Source: an uncultured Eubacteriales bacterium
GTDB lineage: Bacteria > Bacillota > Clostridia > Monoglobales > Monoglobaceae
Length of the DNA: 17,688 bases
NCBI GenBank assembly: GCA_958352815.1
Contig: CATWQA010000041.1
Coordinates: 1 to 17,688, forward strand
Direction of reading: 5' to 3'
Below the pieces are notes generated by a model. It saw nothing but the letters and a program-made list of their open reading frames with translations, searched no databases and was not told the origin of the DNA. The position numbers and the translations under genes were made by a program. The stretch's first letter is position 1. Every line of letters begins with the position of its first letter. Of this stretch, positions 7,948-15,248 are shown in pieces.

Positions 7948-9252
7948 TTAATGGAGTTTTCTCTTATCGATTACTCTGACCGCCTTGCCCTCGCTTCTGG
8001 CAATCGTCTTAGGCTCAACCAGCTTTACCTTTGCTCTTACGCCCAGCATTGACAAAATCTCAGCGCTGAGCTTTGATGTAAGCGCCTCCAAATCCTTAAT
8101 CTCATCGGACATACCCATGCTGGACAGCTCGATTAGCACGTCCAGAGTGTCCTTATTATTAACTCTGTCAACTATAATCTGATAGTATGGCGCAACGCCC
8201 TCAGTCTTCATGAGAACTTCCTCAATCTGAGATGGGAACACGTTTACGCCTCTGATAATAAGCATGTCGTCGGTTCTGCCTATGGGTTTTGACATTCTGA
8301 CGAATGTTCTGCCGCAGCCGCATTTTTCCTTTGTCAAGGTGCAAAGGTCACGAGTGCGGTATCTGATAAGAGGCATTGCCTCTTTTGTTATACAAGTGAA
8401 CACAAGCTCGCCCTGCTCGCCATCCGGCAAAACTTCCCCTGTGTCGGGATCAATGAGCTCTGCTATAAAGTGATCCTCGTTTATATGCATGCCGCCCTGC
8501 TCGGTGCATTCATAGGACACTCCGGGGCCTATAATCTCTGTCAGACCGTAAATATCATAAGCCTTTATACCCAGCTTATCCTCAATCTCGCGGCGCATTT
8601 CCTCTGTCCAGGGCTCCGCGCCGAATACTCCGCCCTTTAGGTGAATATCATCCTTGGTATAGCCCATTGCATAGAGGGTCTCTGCAATCGTCATAGCGTA
8701 AGAGGGCGTGCAGCACAGATATGTAGACTTAAGGTCGCGCATAAGCTTAACCTGCCGCTTTGTATTACCGCTGGACATGGGTATTGCCACGCAGCCGATT
8801 TTTCGCGCGCCGTAGTGAGCTCCGAATCCGCCTGTAAACAAGCCAAAACCGTAAGATGTATGCACAACATCATTCTTTTCTGCTCCCATCGCCGAAAGAG
8901 AGCGAGCGGCGATCTCCGCCCAGAGTTCAACGTCGTTCTCTGTCAGAGAGCCTATTACCTGCTTACCTGTTGTTCCTGAGGATGCGTGCAGCTCAGTTAC
9001 CTCCTCCATAGGAACAGCAAGCATTCCGAAGGGATATTGCTCGCGCAAATCGTCCTTTGTGGTAAAAGGCAGCTTTTCCAGATCCTTGAGGGTCTTTATA
9101 TCCTCAGGCTTAACTCCTGCAGCGTCCATTCTCTCTCTGTACATCTGAACATTATCATAAACTCTCTTAATTGTACTTTGGAGCCTTTCAAGCTGCAATG
9201 CCTCTATATCACCGCGAGCCATTGTCTCCATTTCCTTGTTCCAAATTGGCAT
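7948..9252 (-). CDS. paaK: Phenylacetate-CoA ligase-like AMP-forming acyl-CoA ligase
   Basis: This is a cytoplasmic adenylating enzyme of 434 residues, the usual length for phenylacetate-CoA ligase, which joins an aryl acid to CoA using ATP through an acyl-AMP. Numbered from the chosen start, the ATP-binding loop ASSGTTGKQ is at 90-98 and the adenine/acid pocket motif YDIYGLTEIIGPG at about 232-244. The hinge GRTDDMLIIRGVNVFPSQIE is at 326-345, and the C-terminal SEGKAVRV supplies the catalytic lysine. A Cys pair in KCGCGRT (310-316) is also typical of the family. I prefer the ATG at 9252: AAGGGG sits 7 nt upstream, whereas the ATG at 9258 lies one base after it. The family is clear, but the true substrate (phenylacetate, indoleacetate, other aryl acids) is not. 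No indolepyruvate oxidoreductase or other paa gene is nearby; the downstream genes are all glycosyltransferase-like. Confidence 0.92.
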   Translation of the reverse strand: MPIWNKEMETMARGDIEALQLERLQSTIKRVYDNVQMYRERMDAAGVKPEDIKTLKDLEKLPFTTKDDLREQYPFGMLAVPMEEVTELHASSGTTGKQVIGSLTENDVELWAEIAARSLSAMGAEKNDVVHTSYGFGLFTGGFGAHYGARKIGCVAIPMSSGNTKRQVKLMRDLKSTYLCCTPSYAMTIAETLYAMGYTKDDIHLKGGVFGAEPWTEEMRREIEDKLGIKAYDIYGLTEIIGPGVSYECTEQGGMHINEDHFIAELIDPDTGEVLPDGEQGELVFTCITKEAMPLIRYRTRDLCTLTKEKCGCGRTFVRMSKPIGRTDDMLIIRGVNVFPSQIEEVLMKTEGVAPYYQIIVDRVNNKDTLDVLIELSSMGMSDEIKDLEALTSKLSAEILSMLGVRAKVKLVEPKTIARSEGKAVRVIDKRKLH

Positions 9253-9318
9253 TTTCATTCCCCTTTATATTTAAATTTATCAGATAGTCTTCCATAGTAC
9301 ATTTAGCCTATCATACAT

Positions 9319-9347
9319 ATTTTACATATTTTCCGCTCGTTTGTCAA
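9319..9347 (-). promoter_or_regulatory. Sigma-A type promoter for paaK and the glycosyltransferase operon
   Basis: On the minus strand TTGACA (9342-9347) is separated by 17 bp from TAAAAT (9319-9324). The start of transcription would fall near 9312, giving a leader of about 60 nt. It is the only good promoter I see ahead of the six-gene run. Confidence 0.8.
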
Positions 9348-9352
9348 TATAT

Positions 9353-9376
9353 AATTGGTTGTACTGTTAACCAATT
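9353..9376. promoter_or_regulatory. Palindrome next to the paaK promoter, candidate regulator site
   Basis: A perfect inverted repeat AATTGGTT / AACCAATT with an 8-nt spacer begins 5 bp upstream of the -35 box. Its position fits an activator or repressor binding site, but no regulator gene is in the window, so the role is inferred. Confidence 0.45.
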
Positions 9377-9580
9377 TGGATTTTGCTTTGAAAAGCAAAG
9401 ATAGAGTGAGATCCCCAATTCGTAGGGGCACCGTTTTTATCGGCAACAGTTGTTTTATTATTAACATTTACCACTATGTTTAAATCAAAATAATATCTGC
9501 CAGCCTACATCAAAAATGTTGTGTCACTGCTGTGCCCGTAGTGTAGTGTAGACGCTAAAACTTTATATTTAAACTCATCT

Positions 9581-9675
9581 ATTTTGATAAAGGCTTTGCC
9601 TTTGAAACCATTGCCGAACCCATATTCCGCCATGCCAAACCGCGGCGGCAATGTCGCCAAAGCCTTTATCAAAAT
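9581..9675 (+). repeat. 95-bp hairpin-forming repeat, copy 1
   Basis: The element begins and ends with a perfect 18-bp terminal inverted repeat, ATTTTGATAAAGGCTTTG. A second stem CATTGCCG (9609-9616) / CGGCAATG (9646-9653) and a third CCGC (9627-9630) / GCGG (9642-9645) continue the fold, so almost the whole element can form one long hairpin. A second copy of the same length and orientation lies at 17593-17687, with 92 of 95 identical bases. It has no coding capacity. It resembles a MITE or REP-type element; I see no clear target-site duplication. Confidence 0.93.
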
Positions 9676-9739
9676 ACTACTGTCTGCGGGGCGGGCTTTA
9701 TTTATGTAAATAGATTTTTATATGTGTAAATATTTAAAT

Positions 9740-9767
9740 TGTAGGGGGCGGTCTCCTGAACGCCCTG
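9740..9767 (+). repeat. Short GTAGGGGGCGG repeat, copy 1
   Basis: TGTAGGGGGCGG followed by TCTCCTGAACGCCC forms a small stem GGGCG / CGCCC. A second copy faces it on the other strand at 9890-9916, sharing the first 12 bases and the CGCCC arm. Such short GC-rich units in an AT-rich gap look like dispersed intergenic repeats. Confidence 0.6.
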
Positions 9768-9889
9768 CGAATAAACAAACGCGATTTAATAAAATAAACA
9801 GGATTAAGATAAATTATAAATATCGCAATGTAAATATTTTATGACATATTAATCCCTCTTGTGTTGGCATAAATTGTTGGTGGGTTTTC

Positions 9890-9916
9890 GGGGCGTATAG
9901 GAATCCGCCCCCTACA
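9890..9916 (-). repeat. Short GTAGGGGGCGG repeat, copy 2 (inverted)
   Basis: Read on the minus strand it is TGTAGGGGGCGG then ATTCCTATACGCCC, matching the copy at 9740 in its first 12 bases, several spacer bases and the CGCCC arm. The two copies are about 135 bp apart and inverted, so they could also pair with each other. Confidence 0.6.
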
Positions 9917-10083
9917 TCTTTGACAGTTACATATATGAAAAGATATTTTCCTTGATATAAAGCGCCGGTATAGCAGCGGACGCAATTAATGGCGCACCTA
10001 CGAATTAAATGATTACTCCAATATTTTAATAAAGCCAATATATTTTCAGAAATACAGCGCATATAAAATGCTATTTTACAGAC

Positions 10084-10114
10084 AAAAAAGAGGTTCCGTC
10101 TCCGGAACCTCTTT
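10084..10114 (-). terminator. Intrinsic terminator of the S-layer gene
   Basis: On the minus strand a perfect 12-bp stem AAAGAGGTTCCG / CGGAACCTCTTT with loop GAGA is followed by three more T residues, giving a six-T run. It begins 36 nt after the TAA of the SLH gene. Confidence 0.95.
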
Positions 10115-10150
10115 AATTTGCTTAGATATGACTTAATTCATATACTTGAA

Positions 10151-13100
10151 TTAATCGTAGTCATACTCCCAAGATGCGTAGTTGATAACGTCAGCCATTG
10201 TGTCATATGTTCTGATGTATACGTAGTCAAGCATACCCCAAGCAGGTGCGTCGAAGTAAGTAACTCCGCCGTCAAGTGAAACAGTATACTGAGTACCATT
10301 AACGTTACCGTTGTCATTTGTCAGAACTCTGTCAATGTTGATATCACCAACTGAACCAATCTGGAACTTAGCCTTGCCGCTTCTTGCGGGATCATACAAG
10401 TAGTAGTTAACTGTGCTGTACTTAGCAAGGTTTACAGTATCTGTTGTTGCCAAATCAAGAATACCTGTTGCTTCATCAATTGTAGCAATTGTCAGTCTCT
10501 GGTTGTTTCTCTCGAGTACTGCACCGTAGTAAAGTTCCTCATCGGGGTTAGAAGATGTTACATTCAGTTCAGCAACGTTAGGCATACCTTCCTTCGTAGG
10601 ATCACTCGAAGAATCAAGCTTGTTTCTTACTGTTTTGTCAAATGTCAAGTAAGGAACAGCTGATGTGATCGTATCACCTGTCATACCGAACTTATACAGT
10701 GAACCAAGAACTGTGTTCTCGTTAAGAGCGTTATCGCTTACCTGAGTATCATCTGTGTAAGCTGTCTTAGCCTCGCCATCCTGGTAGTAGTCGATTGAGA
10801 GAACGGGTGTTCCGTCAACAGTTGACTTACCAATACCTGTGATGTATGCAAGACCTGTAGAAGCGCCGATACCTGCGTCTGTGTTGTACATAACAACAAC
10901 TGTCAGCTCACTATTGTCAGAAGAATCTGTGTATACAACTGATGAGAAGCCGTTGTTTGTCTGGAGAGCAGCACCTGTTGAAACAGAGCACTCATCTGTA
11001 CCTACACCGCCTGCCACGCCGTATGCAGCGTCGCCAAGTGTCTTACCGATAAAGAATACAAGTGTATCCTCGGTAACATCATATCTTCTACCATCTACAG
11101 TAATCTGCTGAGTATCCTCATCATAGTATGAAGTCTTATTCTTATCGTTTCTCAGCTCAATGAGAGAAGCGTTATCATCATTCGCATTTGTTGTAGCAAG
11201 TGTAATCTGTCTTACATAGCCATCTGTAGCGCTCAGTGTGATAATCTGACCGGCCATTGAGTTAACAGCTGCAACCAAGTTGTCATAAGTGCTCTCAGAA
11301 TACTTAACTGTTACCTGATAATCGTCACTTGCTGCACCGTCTGTTGATGCGGCTCTTACAGCAGCTGTCGGATTTTCAACTGAAACAGTTGAGTTAAACT
11401 TAACTGTCTGGATTGAACCATCCTTGTAGAGGATCTGCATTGTAGGAATGTTTGTGTTAAATCCGTCGTCTGTTACGCTTGTGTTGATAACGTAAGCATA
11501 GTTATCAGCTGTTGCGCTTGCGCCGCCTGCTGTTCTGTTGTAAGCAACAATCTTGCCGTTATCATCAATGTAGAATGTACCGTATGATCCTGCCTTCAGT
11601 GAACCGCTTGTGTAAGCACCCTCAGCCAAGTCATAGTCAACACCGTTAATTGTGTATGACAACTCTGATGAAGATGTTTCTGAAGCAGATGTACGTGTAA
11701 CTGTTCCAACTACTGCTGTCTCATCGAGAACGTTAATTCTGTAGTACTCGCCGTCAGCATCGCCTGTGTTAGCAACGATTGAAAGAACATCCCACTCCTT
11801 AAGAGCTGTGTAGTCATAAGCCTGACCGTTCTTTGTGATATCAATCTTAATATCTGTGTTAGAAGAGTCAAATGTGATCTTGCTTACGCTGTTCATGTAA
11901 TCCTTGCTGCCGATTGAGTTCTTGAACATTACAACGCCTCTTGAAGTAAGCTCGTCAACAACACCTGAAACTGCAATATCAACATAAACTATATCATAGC
12001 CTGACTCATCATCGTTGTCAAGCAGTGTAATCTTACCGCTGTAAGCGCTGTTGGGATATACCAGTGAAGATGCTGTATCGCCGAACATCTCTTCAACCTT
12101 ACCTGTGTAAGCAACACCGTTGTAGATGATGGCTGCGTCATTGTCAACTCTAACCTTTGTAGCGCTTCTGTCAGTCTCGTTTCTCATGTAACCGAGCTGA
12201 TACTTAGCACCTGTATCTGTCTCAAAGCTGTCATACTTATCAAGTGTGATCTCCAGCTTTGTGTTTCTGCCTGTAGCTTCTGTGATAGAAACGATTTCGT
12301 CTGTATCATTGCTGTTATCTACAGCGTAGAGAACAACGTCATAGCCCAGGTAGTCATTAGCGTCTGTCTCGCCTGTGTAGAATGAGTATGTTGAACCGAT
12401 CTCGTAATCGCCTGTTGTATCATTTGAACCGAGGTAGTTATCTTCAACAAGTACTCTTACAGTAGCCTTAGCGTCTGTGTCAATCTGAACTGCGCCGTCA
12501 AGACCTGTGATATCGTTCTCAACAACAATACCTCTGATCTTGTTAACACCCAGAGCTGTGCTCATGAGAGTTCTTCTGGGGCTCCAAGACTCACCGTCCC
12601 AGATAACGTACTGCTCTGTTCCGCCGTATGTATATCTTTCCATGAGAGGTGTGTCAATAGCGTTGTTTGTCATCTGAGCAACCTGGCCTCTTGTAGCCTG
12701 TGTACCCTCAGCGCCGCCTACAACACCGTTAAGAACCTGCTGTCTCTGAGCTGCGAGAATGTAACCTGTAGGATATCCGCCGTTTTCCTGAGCATAGGGC
12801 TTATAACCCAGTGTCTCCATCAGCATCTTGATAACATCTTCATAAAGAACGTTGTCATCAGGACCGAATGTACCGTCGCCATATCCGTTTACAATACCCA
12901 TGTTTGAAGCGCTTGCAATATAACCTGAAGCCCAGTGAGTTGAGGGAACATCAGTAAATATTGTGTTTGTCTGAGCAACCGCACCTGTCTGACCCTGAAT
13001 TCTTGCAACAATAACTGCGATTTCAGCTCTTGTGATAGAATCAGCGGGACGGAAACTCATAACGCCATCGTTGTTTTCGTCATCGCCGGTGATAACACCA

Positions 13101-13237
13101 AGCTTGTTTAATGTTTCGATTGCTTCATAGTAATTGTCGCCGTCCGCAACATCATCAAATGTAGCCGCGAAAGCAACTGTGCTTACCATCATAGCAAAAA
13201 CTGCTACCAAAGCAATCACCTTTTTGAGATTTCTCAT
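10151..13237 (-). CDS. Secreted S-layer homology (SLH) domain protein, probable S-layer or major surface protein
   Basis: This 1028-residue exported protein begins with a signal peptide: basic MRNLKK, a hydrophobic core, and AFA as the likely cleavage site after residue 24. Three SLH-like units follow. The first (27-80) contains FDDV and SITRAEIAVIVARI; the second (94-145) contains FTDVPSTHWASGYI and GYGDGTFGPDD; the third (about 150-195, with TRGQVAQMTNNAI) is less canonical. SLH triplets bind secondary wall polymers and anchor proteins to the cell wall. Residues about 200-1028 are acidic, rich in Thr, Ser, Asp, Asn and Val, and look beta-stranded, with one Cys visible; I recognise no enzyme domain. 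The gene has its own consensus promoter, an AAGGAGG site 9 nt before the ATG and a strong terminator, as expected for a highly expressed surface protein. That it is the main S-layer protein is inferred. Confidence 0.9.
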   Translation of the reverse strand: MRNLKKVIALVAVFAMMVSTVAFAATFDDVADGDNYYEAIETLNKLGVITGDDENNDGVMSFRPADSITRAEIAVIVARIQGQTGAVAQTNTIFTDVPSTHWASGYIASASNMGIVNGYGDGTFGPDDNVLYEDVIKMLMETLGYKPYAQENGGYPTGYILAAQRQQVLNGVVGGAEGTQATRGQVAQMTNNAIDTPLMERYTYGGTEQYVIWDGESWSPRRTLMSTALGVNKIRGIVVENDITGLDGAVQIDTDAKATVRVLVEDNYLGSNDTTGDYEIGSTYSFYTGETDANDYLGYDVVLYAVDNSNDTDEIVSITEATGRNTKLEITLDKYDSFETDTGAKYQLGYMRNETDRSATKVRVDNDAAIIYNGVAYTGKVEEMFGDTASSLVYPNSAYSGKITLLDNDDESGYDIVYVDIAVSGVVDELTSRGVVMFKNSIGSKDYMNSVSKITFDSSNTDIKIDITKNGQAYDYTALKEWDVLSIVANTGDADGEYYRINVLDETAVVGTVTRTSASETSSSELSYTINGVDYDLAEGAYTSGSLKAGSYGTFYIDDNGKIVAYNRTAGGASATADNYAYVINTSVTDDGFNTNIPTMQILYKDGSIQTVKFNSTVSVENPTAAVRAASTDGAASDDYQVTVKYSESTYDNLVAAVNSMAGQIITLSATDGYVRQITLATTNANDDNASLIELRNDKNKTSYYDEDTQQITVDGRRYDVTEDTLVFFIGKTLGDAAYGVAGGVGTDECSVSTGAALQTNNGFSSVVYTDSSDNSELTVVVMYNTDAGIGASTGLAYITGIGKSTVDGTPVLSIDYYQDGEAKTAYTDDTQVSDNALNENTVLGSLYKFGMTGDTITSAVPYLTFDKTVRNKLDSSSDPTKEGMPNVAELNVTSSNPDEELYYGAVLERNNQRLTIATIDEATGILDLATTDTVNLAKYSTVNYYLYDPARSGKAKFQIGSVGDINIDRVLTNDNGNVNGTQYTVSLDGGVTYFDAPAWGMLDYVYIRTYDTMADVINYASWEYDYD

Positions 13238-13246
13238 GTCTCAAAT

Positions 13247-13253
13247 CCTCCTT
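13247..13253 (-). promoter_or_regulatory. Strong ribosome binding site of the SLH gene
   Basis: AAGGAGG, a full match to the anti-Shine-Dalgarno sequence, stands 9 nt before the ATG at 13237 and fixes that start. It ends an AT-rich leader of about 110 nt. Confidence 0.85.
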
Positions 13254-13358
13254 AAAATATTAAAATTTTAATTTTTTTTACAAAATTAATTTTTTATAGC
13301 CTAGGAATTTACGGCAGAACGATTTTATCCTATCATAATTTCCTTTAGCTTACTACAG

Positions 13359-13388
13359 ATTATAACACCAAATAGGGCAAATTGTCAA
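13359..13388 (-). promoter_or_regulatory. Consensus promoter of the SLH gene
   Basis: On the minus strand TTGACA (13383-13388) and TATAAT (13359-13364), both perfect, are 18 bp apart. It sits in the 203-bp gap between pyrG and the SLH gene, predicting a start near 13351 and a leader of about 114 nt. I see no terminator between pyrG and this promoter, so read-through from pyrG is possible. Confidence 0.88.
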
Positions 13389-13440
13389 CAGATATTTTAT
13401 CTTTTCACACTTTTGTAACATATTGCCCAAATTCCAACTT

Positions 13441-15051
13441 CTATTTTTGTGAACTAAGTAGCGAATTATATATAAACTGTTTGAACAGCGGGTGGGGTCT
13501 GTTGGGTCTTGACTTAAATTCCGGGTGGAACTGAACGCCCACAAACCAGGGATGATCCTTTATCTCAACTATCTCCGTGAGCCTGTCATCGGGAGAGGTT
13601 CCCGCAATCACAAGCCCCTTTTCCGCAAGGCTTTCTCTGAACTCATTGTTCATCTCATACCTATGCCTGTGCCTCTCGCTGATCTCGCTTGTACCGTAGG
13701 CTTCCTTAGCGTAAACGCCGCCCTCTCTGATGATACAGGGATAAGCGCCGAGTCTCATGGTGCCGCCCATATCGGAAACATTCTTCTGCTCCGGCATCAG
13801 GTCTATAACCGGATAGCTTGTGCCAGGGTCAAGCTCCGAGCTGTGCGCTCCCTTGAACCCTGCAACGTTTCTGGCAAACTCCACAACCGCCAGCTGCATT
13901 CCAAGGCATATTCCCAAAAAGGGAACCTTGTTCTCTCTGGCATATCTTATAGCGGAAATCTTGCCCTCGATGCCCCTGTCTCCAAAGCCGCCGGGAACCA
14001 AAATTCCGTCGGCGTCCTTCAGGAAGCCGACCGCATTCTCGTCGGTGACCTCCTCGGCGTCAATCCAGTCAATCTCAACATCGGCCCCTATATCGAAGCC
14101 GCCGTGACGTAACGCTTCCGCAACGCTCAGGTATGCATCGTGGAGACCCACGTACTTACCTACAAGAGCAATCTTGACCTTTTTGTCCAAATTCTTTACT
14201 TTTCTGACAATCTCGTTCCACTCGGTCAGGTCGGGCTCACGGGCGTCAATGCCCAGCCTCTCGCAAACCTTGGCGGACAAATTCTGCCGCTCCAGCATAA
14301 TGGGCACGTCATAAATCGTGTCGCAGTTCAGGTTTTGGAAAACACAGTCCTTGTCCACATTGCAGAACAGAGCGATTTTATCTCTCTGGGCGTCCTCAAG
14401 AGGAACCTCGCTTCTGCAAATCAACATGTCGGGCTGAATACCTATGCTGAGCAGTTCCTTAACACTGTGCTGGGTGGGTTTTGACTTAAGTTCGCCGGAG
14501 GTTCTCAGGTACGGAACCAGCGTCACATGAATATACATAACGTTGGCTCTGCCCACATCCCCCGCAACCTGTCTGATTGCTTCAAGGAAGGGTTGGCTCT
14601 CAATATCGCCTACCGTTCCTCCGATTTCGGTAATAACCACGTCGGAATTGCCCTCGCCCGCCACATCGTAAACCTTTTGCTTGATCTCATCGGTGATATG
14701 GGGAATAACCTGAACGGTTCCTCCTAAGTAGGCGCCCTGCCTCTCCTTGGTTATAACCGAGTTGTAAACCTTACCGGTGGTTATATTACTGTTCTTGGTA
14801 AGGTTTTCATCAATAAACCTCTCATAGTGACCCAAGTCCAAATCCGTCTCGGCGCCGTCGTCGGTAACATACACCTCGCCGTGCTGATAAGGGCTCATGG
14901 TGCCCGGGTCTATATTAATGTAGGGGTCGAACTTCTGAATTGTAACCCTAAGACCTCTGGTTTTCAGCAGCCGCCCCAGAGAAGCGGCGGTAATGCCCTT
15001 GCCTATACCGGACACAACACCACCGGTTACAAAAATATACTTAACAGCCAT
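13441..15051 (-). CDS. pyrG: CTP synthase
   Basis: This cytoplasmic enzyme makes CTP from UTP, ATP and glutamine, the last step of pyrimidine nucleotide synthesis. At 536 residues it has the usual full length. The N-terminal synthetase domain shows the ATP loop GGVVSGIGKGI (10-20), QKFDPYINIDPGTMSP (39-54) and TEIGGTVGDIESQPF (141-155). The C-terminal glutamine amidotransferase domain (about 290-536) has the nucleophile Cys382 in FLGICLGMQLAVVEF and the partners His509 and Glu511 in VQFHPEF. All key residues are present. The ATG is preceded by a GAGGG-type site and a near-consensus promoter. The short leader (about 55 nt) shows neither the G/C run at the start nor the terminator hairpin of the known Bacillus pyrG attenuation system. 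Its neighbours are functionally unrelated. Confidence 0.98.
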   Translation of the reverse strand: MAVKYIFVTGGVVSGIGKGITAASLGRLLKTRGLRVTIQKFDPYINIDPGTMSPYQHGEVYVTDDGAETDLDLGHYERFIDENLTKNSNITTGKVYNSVITKERQGAYLGGTVQVIPHITDEIKQKVYDVAGEGNSDVVITEIGGTVGDIESQPFLEAIRQVAGDVGRANVMYIHVTLVPYLRTSGELKSKPTQHSVKELLSIGIQPDMLICRSEVPLEDAQRDKIALFCNVDKDCVFQNLNCDTIYDVPIMLERQNLSAKVCERLGIDAREPDLTEWNEIVRKVKNLDKKVKIALVGKYVGLHDAYLSVAEALRHGGFDIGADVEIDWIDAEEVTDENAVGFLKDADGILVPGGFGDRGIEGKISAIRYARENKVPFLGICLGMQLAVVEFARNVAGFKGAHSSELDPGTSYPVIDLMPEQKNVSDMGGTMRLGAYPCIIREGGVYAKEAYGTSEISERHRHRYEMNNEFRESLAEKGLVIAGTSPDDRLTEIVEIKDHPWFVGVQFHPEFKSRPNRPHPLFKQFIYNSLLSSQK

Positions 15052-15110
15052 CGCGTTTCCCTCTTATCCAAGTAATGTCTGATATTAAAAATGCACATAT
15101 CAACTATAGT

Positions 15111-15139
15111 ATTCTAATACCTAAACCGCCGTATGTCAA
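15111..15139 (-). promoter_or_regulatory. Promoter of pyrG
   Basis: On the minus strand TTGACA (15134-15139) and TAGAAT (15111-15116) are 17 bp apart. Transcription would start near 15104. It is divergent from the panB leader promoter, with about 75 bp between the two -35 boxes. Confidence 0.85.
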
Positions 15140-15213
15140 GAGTTTAAATAAATTTGTTTTAAATTTGTAACCGTTTGTTTAAAAATGTAAAAAATTGTGT
15201 AACAAAAAAGTAT

Positions 15214-15242
15214 TTGCATTTTCACAAATAATATGTTATACT
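15214..15242 (+). promoter_or_regulatory. Promoter of the panB leader RNA
   Basis: TTGCAT (15214-15219) and TATACT (15237-15242) are 17 bp apart. The predicted start, near 15249, coincides with the first base of a stable 5' hairpin, which fits a transcript that begins with that structure. Confidence 0.78.
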
Positions 15243-15248
15243 CTTGGT

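Larger units (their letters stand above)
9348..10083. other. Non-coding intergenic region with repeats
   Basis: About 735 bp separate the paaK promoter from the S-layer gene terminator. The stretch is AT-rich and has no convincing reading frame. It holds the promoter-proximal palindrome, a small hairpin TTTGCTT / AAGCAAA at 9382-9399, the 95-bp repeat (9581-9675) and a facing pair of GTAGGGGGCGG repeats (9740, 9916). I see nothing else in it. Confidence 0.75.

Noticed and set aside
9253..9258. Upstream ATG adding Met-Lys to PaaK
   Set aside because: The AAGGGG site is one base away from it but 7 nt from the ATG at 9252, and relatives typically begin near that second Met.
9814..10062. An 82-codon open frame on the minus strand in the intergenic gap
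   Set aside because: It lacks a convincing ribosome binding site, runs through the GTAGGGGGCGG repeat, has an implausible composition, and starts in AT-rich DNA between a terminator and repeats.
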